Source: Bacteroidota bacterium (GTDB taxonomy: Bacteria > Bacteroidota > Bacteroidia > Chitinophagales > Chitinophagaceae). From it: 64,000 nt of DNA. Positions 57,867 through 64,000 of the stretch are shown in pieces (positions within the stretch are counted from its first letter, which is position 1; each line of letters starts with the position of its first letter). A program made the translations under genes and the position numbers. The notes beneath the pieces are model-generated. The model did not search any database, was not told the origin of the DNA, and saw only the letters and a list, made by a program, of their open reading frames with translations. The stretch is taken from contig JAKPSI010000018.1 in NCBI GenBank assembly GCA_029555415.1, positions 124,001 through 188,000 on the forward strand, in the 5' to 3' direction.

Positions 57867-58586
57867 ATGCGCATCTTCATTTCTGAAAATGCTTCTTCAC
57901 TGGCATCGAATGCCGCGGCCTGGATCACGGACCGTATCCGCTATGTGCTTTCAGTAAAAGACAAATGCACGTTGGTTCTATCAGGTGGAAGTACACCTGA
58001 AAAATTATACGACCTCCTGGCTGCTGATCCGTACAAGAATTCGGTGGACTGGTCGCGTGTCATTTTTTTCTGGGGCGATGAAAGATATGTACCGATCGAT
58101 GATCCGCTCAGCAATGCAAAAATGGCGATAGAACATTTATTGGATCAGCTTCCGGTCAGGCCTGTTCAGATCCATATCATTCCAACTGCCCCTGATCCGG
58201 AAACTGCAGCAAAAGCATATGCGGACACGATCATCGGTTTTTTTAGAAAGGAGAAGCCTGTATTCGATCTGGTATTGCTCGGGCTGGGTGATAACGCGCA
58301 TACCCTTTCCCTTTTCCCGGGTTATCCGGTCGTACACGAAGAGAAAAAAACCGTGGATTCATTTTATCTGAAAGAACAGCAGCAATCGCGCATCACCCTC
58401 ACTGCTCCGATCGTCAATGATGCGGCAGCTGTTGTATTCCTGGTCAGCGGAGCCAATAAGGCTACGGCCATGCAACAGGTATTCATGGGTCCCGCGAATG
58501 CGGACCTGTACCCTGCTCAACGCATCAAACCCGTGAACGGAAAATTGTTCGTATTCACGGACACGGCAGCAGCATCATTGCTGTAA
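57867..58586 (+). CDS. pgl: 6-phosphogluconolactonase
   Basis: A 239-residue DevB/Pgl-type lactonase that hydrolyses 6-phosphogluconolactone, completing the oxidative pentose phosphate branch. Motifs are LVLSGGSTPEKLYDLLA, IFFWGDERYVPIDDPLSNA, VLLGLGDNAHTLSLFPGYP (usual family DGHT replaced by DNAHT) and FLVSGANKA. It follows zwf by two bases as the third operon gene. Its last 12 bases overlap the convergent amidase gene. Confidence 0.94.
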   Translation: MRIFISENASSLASNAAAWITDRIRYVLSVKDKCTLVLSGGSTPEKLYDLLAADPYKNSVDWSRVIFFWGDERYVPIDDPLSNAKMAIEHLLDQLPVRPVQIHIIPTAPDPETAAKAYADTIIGFFRKEKPVFDLVLLGLGDNAHTLSLFPGYPVVHEEKKTVDSFYLKEQQQSRITLTAPIVNDAAAVVFLVSGANKATAMQQVFMGPANADLYPAQRIKPVNGKLFVFTDTAAASLL

Positions 58587-59744
58587 AGAACGGAGCCAGT
58601 CTTTGATCCCCTCCGTGATCTGGCAGGCTACGGCCTTATGGAATTCAGGATCCAGGATCAGTTGTTCATCATACTTATTACTGAGAAAAGCGACCTCCAC
58701 CAGACAATTCGGAAAATCGGTCGGCCCGCTGAGCGAAAAATTGAAACTGCCCACATTCCCGTGTTCCTTCAAACCCAGTTGTACCATACGGTCAAGGATG
58801 AACTGAGTGAGCGGACGGAAACCGATATACCGGTAATAGGTGCTGACACCCTGAATGGTGTCATAGTTGGATGAATTGAGGTGAATGGAGATGAGAAAAT
58901 CAGGATCATCGGTTTTCAGCATCGCCCAGCGCTCCGGCATGGTGAGTGTGGTGTCTTTTGTACGGACCATGAATACGGATGCGTTCTCCCGTTCGAGCGT
59001 CTCCTGAAGTTGCTTCGCAATGAGGAGTGTATATTTCTTCTCTGAAATCTTCGTCTTCGTACCGTCCGCACCGGTATTATCTCCGCCATGACCTGCATCG
59101 ATCGCCACATGGATCTTTGAAAGGGAAAGGTCGGCCGGCTGTCTTTTTACCCGGATGAACATTTTATTGCCTTCATAAAAGATGCTGTAGCCCCAGTGCT
59201 GTTTGTGATTGAGCTCAATGATCACCCGGAATACGTCATCCTCGGGTTGTTCATACCAGCTGTTCCGGATCTCTTTCACCGTGCTGAGTTGTGTGATCCA
59301 GTTGGTATTGCTCGTTACACCGTAAATATCCACGACGATCCTGGCCGGGTCGATCTGCTGAACACTTTTATAGGGCAAGCGTTCATCCAGGGAAATGGCC
59401 ACGTAATCATATTTATCATCTCCATACACCCGCCAGTTATTACTGAGATAAGCCGGTTTGACCACAGTAGTAGTATCCCGTTTTACGGCAGTGCGGGGCA
59501 TATAGGCAAGATGGTTCTTTGAGAGGCGGATGATGTAGTCATCCTTCGTACTATCGGTCACGCGCACCAGTAAATTAGAATCCAGGTAAGTGGCCTTGGC
59601 ACCCCCTAAACGGTCGTCGCCGGGGCCATATTCCATGTAAATGAGGGGTCCGGTGGTCCTTCCGTTCAAAAAATTGTTGACTAAGGGTTGTCCCTTAGTC
59701 CCTAATGTGATCAAAATCAGGGCTAAACAGGAAAATCGTAACAT
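58575..59744 (-). CDS. N-acetylmuramoyl-L-alanine amidase (Amidase_3) with AMIN-like domain
   Basis: A 389-residue exported zinc amidase that cleaves the amide between MurNAc and the stem peptide. It has a signal peptide (MLRFSCLALILITLGTKGQ) and an AMIN-like beta domain (about 95-200, IDPARIVVDIYGVTSNTNWI). The Amidase_3 domain (about 205-385) has the zinc His HVAIDAGHGGDNTGADG, Glu in ISEKKYTLLIA, the second His in LISIHLNSSNY and Glu in CLVEVAFLSNK. It is convergent with pgl. A -7-like box TATTTTTT (59761-59768) and an inverted repeat (59781-59798) precede it. Confidence 0.93.
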   Translation of the reverse strand: MLRFSCLALILITLGTKGQPLVNNFLNGRTTGPLIYMEYGPGDDRLGGAKATYLDSNLLVRVTDSTKDDYIIRLSKNHLAYMPRTAVKRDTTTVVKPAYLSNNWRVYGDDKYDYVAISLDERLPYKSVQQIDPARIVVDIYGVTSNTNWITQLSTVKEIRNSWYEQPEDDVFRVIIELNHKQHWGYSIFYEGNKMFIRVKRQPADLSLSKIHVAIDAGHGGDNTGADGTKTKISEKKYTLLIAKQLQETLERENASVFMVRTKDTTLTMPERWAMLKTDDPDFLISIHLNSSNYDTIQGVSTYYRYIGFRPLTQFILDRMVQLGLKEHGNVGSFNFSLSGPTDFPNCLVEVAFLSNKYDEQLILDPEFHKAVACQITEGIKDWLRSLQQ

Positions 59745-59780
59745 AACAGGAAGTTAGGATAAAAAATACTTTATCCGGCC

Positions 59781-59798
59781 TTCCGTAGAATTACGGAA
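59781..59798. promoter_or_regulatory. Inverted repeat TTCCGTA-GAAT-TACGGAA near the amidase promoter
   Basis: Perfect 7-base arms with a 4-base spacer, next to the amidase -33 region. A second inverted repeat (GCACTA-N10-TAGTGC, 59845-59866) lies in the same 191-base divergent region. Either may be an operator or a leader hairpin. Confidence 0.35.
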
Positions 59799-59935
59799 CA
59801 CGTTTTCGGTTTTACTGAATTTTGACCTAAGGGGCTGATACAGGGCACTATGTGTTTACTTAGTGCGTTTATGTAGTATGCAATGACCGTACCAGCGGTT
59901 GTCGCGACACCATCCTTATCCGAAAAACCTTGTTT

Positions 59936-60694
59936 ATGACCTGGAACGCAATCATGGGCTTTATTTCCACATTGGCTTTGCTGATGCCCATCATATTTAT
60001 TTTTAAACTCCGCCTCGGCAATTACCGGAGTTTTCCCGCACTGGCGGTATATTTTTTCCTTGTATTCATATACAACCTGTTCACTGAAGGCTACCTGCAT
60101 GCGAATGAGGATATCATCCAATACTGGGGCTTATCCAATAATTTCCTGGATGCGCCGATCATGCTCACCTTCCTTTCTTATTTCAGTACCTCCCTTAAAC
60201 AGACGAAAAGATTACGGATCATCACTTATATCCTGATCGCTTTTGACATCGCGATCATAATCTGGAAAGGTTTCAATATCGAAGCAGCCACCATTATCAT
60301 GGCTCCTGGTCTCGGCACGGTATTGTTCTATTGCCTTTTATTCTTCATCCGCCAGACCAAGATCAGCATCCTGCATCAGAAAGCACTGGGCAAGGCCCTG
60401 ATCATCACTTCCCTGCTTTTCGCTTATGGTTGTTATGTGCTGATCTATCTGATCTATTATATCTTCAAAACGCCGGATATCGCCAATACATTCCTTATTT
60501 ACTTCATCGTCACCACGCTTTCTTCCGGTTTACTGTGCGCAGGTCTTGCCATTGAGAAAAGGCGGATCATCAAACTGGAAGAACTCAAGCAAACAAGGCG
60601 TGAGCTGACCTCACTCTACAGCGGGTCGGAAACAAAAGCGACCATCCCGTTAAAGACAGTCGCACTTGATTTCGATAAGGAGCAATGGAATTAG
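59936..60694 (+). CDS. Seven-TM hypothetical membrane protein
   Basis: A 252-residue protein with about seven hydrophobic helices: MGFISTLALLMPIIFIFKL, FPALAVYFFLVFIYNLF, LDAPIMLTFLSYFST, IITYILIAFDIAIIIWKG, TIIMAPGLGTVLFYCLLFFI, LIITSLLFAYGCYVLIYLIYYIF and FLIYFIVTTLSSGLLCAGLA. It ends in a charged cytoplasmic tail (KRRIIKLEELKQTRRELTSLY). No family was recognised. The frame opens with TTG 59930, but ATG 59936 is preferred. Its stop overlaps the convergent acyl-CoA dehydrogenase by four bases. Confidence 0.72.
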   Translation: MTWNAIMGFISTLALLMPIIFIFKLRLGNYRSFPALAVYFFLVFIYNLFTEGYLHANEDIIQYWGLSNNFLDAPIMLTFLSYFSTSLKQTKRLRIITYILIAFDIAIIIWKGFNIEAATIIMAPGLGTVLFYCLLFFIRQTKISILHQKALGKALIITSLLFAYGCYVLIYLIYYIFKTPDIANTFLIYFIVTTLSSGLLCAGLAIEKRRIIKLEELKQTRRELTSLYSGSETKATIPLKTVALDFDKEQWN

Positions 60695-62484
60695 AAACAA
60701 TATTTTCCTGCAGCGATCATCCTGTCGGCGATCCTTCTCCTCGCATCTTTCGTATTGAACGGTTCCGCTTTCGTGAAACGTTTCAATCCCATGAGGATCA
60801 TCCTTTGTTCATCACCATCTGAGAATGAATTGACCGCATCTTTACCGGCCTTATTCACTTCATCCGCCGCGTCATATAAATAGGTGCGCATGATATCAAG
60901 GTATACTCCGCATTCCGCTTCACCTTTCTTTTCCACCATCTTCATCACACGCAGCAATACGCTTTCCGCATTGTAAGTGGCAATAGCCATATCGGCGATG
61001 TTCATCAGCACTTCCTGTTCATTCTCGATCTTCATCATCAGTTTCTGCACAGCGGCACCTGATGTCATCAGGATCGCTTTCTTGAGATTGGCGATCAGTT
61101 TTTTCTCTTTGTCGAACAGCTGTTCTTCACCGCTGCCGAAATCCGGGATGCTCATCAGTTCTTTCTGTACAGCCATGGCGGGCCCCATCAGGTCAAGGCG
61201 GCCCTGCATCGCGCGTTTCAGCGTCATATCCAGTGCCAGCAGGCGGTTGATCTCATTGGTGCCTTCGTAAATACGGTTGATACGGCTGTCGCGGTAAGCC
61301 CTTGAAATATTGTATTCAGCACTGAAGCCGTTACCACCATGGATCTGTACGCCTTCATCCACCACATAATCGAGCACTTCACTTCCATATACTTTCAGTG
61401 CGGCGCATTCGATCGCGTATTCTTCCGCTGCACCCAGTAAAGCTTCATTGAATGGTTTACCGGCAGCGATCAGTTCCGCTTCTTTCTCATCGATCCATTT
61501 TGCGGTACGGTACAGGGCCGATTCACCTACGAAGATGCGCAGGGCCGCTTCCGCCAGTTTATGTTTGATAGCGCCGAAATTGGCGATGGGTTGTTTGAAC
61601 TGTTCCCGGGTCTTTGCATAGGTCACGGTATCGGACAACGCACGGCGTGATCCGCCAATAGCGGCAGCACATAATTTCAGGCGTCCGATGTTCAGGATGT
61701 TGAACGCGATTCGGTGACCTTTCCCGATCTCACCCAGTAAATTCTCAACCGGCACTTTGCAATCCTGGAAGTACAACTGAACGGTTGATGAACCTTTGAT
61801 CCCCATTTTCTGTTCTTCGGGACCCTGTGTAAATCCTTCCGTACCACGCTCAACGATGAAGCCCGTGAATTTATCACCATCCACTTTCGCGAATACGGTA
61901 TATACTTGTGCGAAACCACCATTGGTGATCCAGCATTTCTGACCATTGAGGATATAATACTTACCGTCATCACTCAGCTTCGCGGTCGTTTTCGCGCTCA
62001 GCGCGTCACTGCCGCTGTTGGGTTCCGTCAGTCCATAAGCACCCGCCCATTCACCGGTGATGAGTTTGGGAATGTATTTCTGTTTTTGCTCCGGTGTACC
62101 GAAGTAAAGGATGGGAAGCGTACCGATACCGGTATGCGCCGCGATGGCAACAGAGAAGGAGTGACCGGCACCGAGGTATTCATTGACGATGGTAGAGGTG
62201 ATGAAATCCTTACCCAGTCCGCCGAATTCTTCGGGGAAAGAAACGGACAACAAACCCTGCTCGCCCGCTTTGGTCACGAGTGATTTCATCAGACCCGGTT
62301 CCAGTGCATCGATACGTTCCAGGATCGGATAGATCTCTGCATCCAGGAACTGATTACACATTTCGCGGATCATTCCCTGCTCTTCATTGAAATCTTCCGG
62401 TGTGAAAGTTTCAGCAGCAGCCGATTCACGGATCAGCCATTCGCCGCCTTTTAAATGTGTTTTTTGTGTTGCTGCGGTTTGCAT
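60691..62484 (-). CDS. Acyl-CoA dehydrogenase family protein
   Basis: A 597-residue flavoprotein of the VLCAD-like, extended length type. It shows FPEEFGGLGKDF, the FAD-contact YGLTEPNSGSDALSAKT, CWITNGG, the FKQPIANFGAIKHKLAEAALRI helix and the catalytic-Glu region INRIYEGTNEINRLL. A further 170-residue C-terminal extension follows. It performs the first beta-oxidation step. It is 27 bases downstream of the MarR gene, which probably controls it. Confidence 0.95.
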   Translation of the reverse strand: MQTAATQKTHLKGGEWLIRESAAAETFTPEDFNEEQGMIREMCNQFLDAEIYPILERIDALEPGLMKSLVTKAGEQGLLSVSFPEEFGGLGKDFITSTIVNEYLGAGHSFSVAIAAHTGIGTLPILYFGTPEQKQKYIPKLITGEWAGAYGLTEPNSGSDALSAKTTAKLSDDGKYYILNGQKCWITNGGFAQVYTVFAKVDGDKFTGFIVERGTEGFTQGPEEQKMGIKGSSTVQLYFQDCKVPVENLLGEIGKGHRIAFNILNIGRLKLCAAAIGGSRRALSDTVTYAKTREQFKQPIANFGAIKHKLAEAALRIFVGESALYRTAKWIDEKEAELIAAGKPFNEALLGAAEEYAIECAALKVYGSEVLDYVVDEGVQIHGGNGFSAEYNISRAYRDSRINRIYEGTNEINRLLALDMTLKRAMQGRLDLMGPAMAVQKELMSIPDFGSGEEQLFDKEKKLIANLKKAILMTSGAAVQKLMMKIENEQEVLMNIADMAIATYNAESVLLRVMKMVEKKGEAECGVYLDIMRTYLYDAADEVNKAGKDAVNSFSDGDEQRMILMGLKRFTKAEPFNTKDARRRIADRMIAAGKYCF

Positions 62485-62511
62485 ACGTTGATGTTTATAT
62501 TGAAAAGAATA

Positions 62512-62952
62512 TTATTTCAGGTTATCGTAAACGATCTGTAATACTTCCTTGCAGATGTCGATCCGGTCAGGTGAAACCGTCTCCAGTGCTTCATTCAGCG
62601 TTTCCTCCGCCAGTGCCATCGTTTCCTCCTGCAGTTTCTGTGCCTGTTTGGTGAGATAGATGAGATTGATACGGCGGTCATGCTCCGAAGCCACACGTTT
62701 CACCAGGTTGAGTTTTTCCAGATTGTCCACCAAACGCGTGATGCTCGGCTTATCACGGAATGTTGCATTGCACAATTCCTGCTGACTGATCCCTTCTTTT
62801 TTCCAGAGATGATATAATACACTCCACTGTTCAATGGTCAGGTTCAAACCGGCCGAATTGAATTTCTTCTGCAACCGGCGGGCGATCGCGGTCGATGCTT
62901 TACCGGTAACAAAACTGTAGAGCTCCCCTCTTTTAAATTGGTTGTTTGGCAT
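62512..62952 (-). CDS. MarR family transcriptional regulator
   Basis: A 146-residue winged-helix repressor with the family core: LTIEQWSVLYHLWKKEGISQQELCNATFRDKPSITRLVDNLEKLNLVKR and the wing DRRINLIYLTKQAQKL. MarR proteins bind palindromes and respond to small ligands, here perhaps fatty acyl compounds because acyl-CoA dehydrogenase is the next gene. The frame opens at 63003, but ATG 62952 (MPNNQFKRGELYSFVTGK) is the start; the region before it holds the palindrome. Confidence 0.94.
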   Translation of the reverse strand: MPNNQFKRGELYSFVTGKASTAIARRLQKKFNSAGLNLTIEQWSVLYHLWKKEGISQQELCNATFRDKPSITRLVDNLEKLNLVKRVASEHDRRINLIYLTKQAQKLQEETMALAEETLNEALETVSPDRIDICKEVLQIVYDNLK

Positions 62953-62970
62953 ATAGTTGTTTGTGCAACT

Positions 62971-62996
62971 AATCAAAAATAATATTATTTTTGATT
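62971..62996. promoter_or_regulatory. 26-bp perfect palindrome carrying two divergent -7 boxes (MarR operator)
   Basis: The palindrome AATCAAAAAT...ATTTTTGATT is perfect over 26 bases. Its symmetry places TATTTTTG on the + strand at 62986-62993 and on the minus strand at 62974-62981. Both match TAnnTTTG, so MarR and the divergent hydrolase can share one operator/promoter. An extra imperfect repeat (AGTTG-N6-CAACT, 62955-62970) flanks the MarR side. Confidence 0.75.
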
Positions 62997-63018
62997 CGGA
63001 CAATTAAATATTCGTAAA

Positions 63019-63852
63019 ATTCAGGATCTGAATCAGCATTCCTTATCATATCAACGATCCCGCATTACCTGGCTGCAAGGCGGACAGGGCAAGGATCTGC
63101 TGATCTGTTTCCATGGTTATGGGGAACAGTCAGATAGCTTTTCTTTCCTCGAACCGGCACTGACTGAACACTTTACGATCATTGCGATCGATCTCCCGTT
63201 TCATGGCGGAACCCAATGGAATGAAGACCGGCCCTGTACCGCGTATGACCTGAAGGATATCCTTAAACTGATCAGAGACCAGCTTGGTCCAAAACCGGAT
63301 CCCGGCTCCCGGATGGTTTTACTGGCTTACAGTCTGGGTGGGCGTCTGGCACTCTCCCTGTATCAATCGGCCCCGGAGCTTTTCAGCAAAGTGGTACTCC
63401 TGGCCCCCGATGGCCTGAAAATGAATGCCTGGTATTGGTTCGCAACACAAACATGGGCAGGCAACAAGATCTTCCATCTCACTATGCTCAAACCCGGTTG
63501 GTTCCTTGGTATCCTGAAACTGGCCAATAAAGCAGGTTTGGTCAACAGCAGTATTTTCAAATTCGTCAATTACTATATCGGTGATCCGAACGTGCGGAAA
63601 CTGTTGTATACAAGATGGACCGGATTACGAAAATGCAAACCATCACTGAATAAGATCCGGAACCTTGTTCCTGTTCATCATACGGAATTCCGTTTACTGT
63701 ATGGAAAGCACGACGGGATCATCCGTCCTTCCCCGGGTGAAAGGTTCTGCAAGCATATCCCCGCATATGGTTCTTTGCGAATACTGGAATCAGGACATCA
63801 GCTGCTGCATCCCAAATATGGTTCCTTCATTGTTGAAGCAATACTGCTATAA
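63019..63852 (+). CDS. Alpha/beta hydrolase lacking a standard start codon
   Basis: A hydrolase of about 277 residues: LLICFHGYGEQSDSFSFLEPAL (oxyanion region), IAIDLPFHGGTQW, nucleophile elbow LLAYSLGGRLAL, LVPVHHTEFRLLYGKHDGIIRP (acid) and LRILESGHQLLHP (His). The reading frame runs without a stop from 62995, but contains no ATG, GTG or TTG before ATG 63313, which would remove the oxyanion region. Candidate initiators are ATT 63010 or 63019 and CTG 63028; 63019 is used here. Expression from the divergent palindrome promoter is likely. Confidence 0.82.
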   Translation: MQDLNQHSLSYQRSRITWLQGGQGKDLLICFHGYGEQSDSFSFLEPALTEHFTIIAIDLPFHGGTQWNEDRPCTAYDLKDILKLIRDQLGPKPDPGSRMVLLAYSLGGRLALSLYQSAPELFSKVVLLAPDGLKMNAWYWFATQTWAGNKIFHLTMLKPGWFLGILKLANKAGLVNSSIFKFVNYYIGDPNVRKLLYTRWTGLRKCKPSLNKIRNLVPVHHTEFRLLYGKHDGIIRPSPGERFCKHIPAYGSLRILESGHQLLHPKYGSFIVEAILL

Positions 63853-63858
63853 AGCCTT

Positions 63859-63866
63859 TAGTTTTG
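63859..63866 (+). promoter_or_regulatory. -7 box TAGTTTTG before the last gene
   Basis: A perfect TAnnTTTG only four bases before ATG 63871, suggesting a leaderless transcript. It lies directly after the hydrolase stop. Confidence 0.55.
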
Positions 63867-63870
63867 TTAC

Positions 63871-64000
63871 ATGCCGCTCATTTACTGCTGCATTTTCCTG
63901 TTCATTTTATATGCCCTGCTGATCACGTATTTCACGCTGGCCTGGCAGGCTATTCCCGTCTTTCAACCACAACCTGCTGCACCACTGAAACTTTCGGTCG
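63871..64000 (+). CDS. Probable membrane-anchored glycosyltransferase family 2, N-terminal part
   Basis: The gene is cut by the window end; 43 codons are visible. It starts MPLIYCCIFLFILYALLITY, a single hydrophobic helix, and continues with TLAWQAIPVFQPQPAAPLKLSV. An N-terminal helix followed by a Pro-rich linker and LSV matches the beginning of the membrane GT2 family, where the next residues would be IIPARNE. This identification is based on the beginning only, and would be confirmed by the sequence downstream. Confidence 0.5.
   Translation, partial: MPLIYCCIFLFILYALLITYFTLAWQAIPVFQPQPAAPLKLSV

Noticed and set aside
1-64000. tRNA, rRNA, insertion sequences, prophage and attachment sites
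   Set aside because: I looked for cloverleaf-like motifs in the gaps, transposase or integrase motifs in the translated frames, and flanking direct repeats. None were found by eye; a tRNAscan and ISfinder search would be decisive.

Overview
The window is chromosomal DNA of a Bacteroidota, most likely a member of the Chitinophagaceae. The evidence is internal. Two secreted proteins end in type IX secretion (T9SS) sorting domains, one of type A and one gliding-motility type (CHU_C, type B). Regulation uses the LytTR/LytS style with a Y_Y_Y beta-propeller sensor. Promoters match the Bacteroidota sigma signature TTTG-N19/20-TAnnTTTG instead of -35/-10 boxes. Shine-Dalgarno sites are absent, and LptC, PorT-like barrels and DUF5117-type metalloproteases are present. 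No rRNA, tRNA, CRISPR array, prophage or insertion sequence was seen, and nearly all genes are intact housekeeping or envelope genes.

Layout. 1-6.75 kb: the end of a trans-sulfuration PLP enzyme, a DUF2400 protein, a fatty acid hydroxylase, an exported GH9 cellulase/NodB deacetylase fusion, then a fumarylacetoacetate hydrolase-family gene with a flavin reductase. 6.75-10.7 kb: a two-component pair (LytTR regulator and a 1077-residue propeller sensor kinase). 11-19 kb: the least ordinary region, with small exported proteins, a probable caspase-fold (clan CD) exported protein, an OmpA-like lipoprotein, DUF4197, a tandem pair of paralogous HTH regulators and a 0.6 kb gap. 19-26.9 kb: outer-membrane barrel, lysS, an SDR, an aldo/keto reductase, and the overlapping coaX / outer-membrane protein / lptC set. 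26.9-30 kb: lipopolysaccharide genes (two GT2 glycosyltransferases, an O-antigen ligase). 30-43.4 kb: meaB with a dual CDGSH protein, a glycine-rich T9SS protein, a zinc metalloprotease, typA, an HGSNAT-like membrane acyltransferase, a CHU_C protein and a FabH-like synthase. 43.5-50 kb: lipid kinase, membrane-anchored patatin, ctaA, and a thiosulfate module (TsdA-like dihaem cytochrome plus two half-size YeeE/YedE transporters). 50-58.6 kb: rnhB, korB, an S9 peptidase and the oxidative pentose phosphate operon gnd-zwf-pgl. 58.6-64 kb: cell wall amidase, a seven-helix membrane protein, acyl-CoA dehydrogenase with its MarR regulator, and a divergent alpha/beta hydrolase.

The most unusual points are these. 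A heptanucleotide repeat is embedded in frame in the GH9 gene. The exported putative clan CD protein has a membrane partner. A strong orphan terminator sits behind a 51-codon ORF. An inverted repeat exactly fills the promoter spacer upstream of DUF4197. A 26-bp perfect palindrome carries divergent promoters between marR and an alpha/beta hydrolase, and that hydrolase has no ATG/GTG/TTG start. Finally, a set of promoters places the -7 box only 4-5 bases before ATG, suggesting leaderless mRNAs.
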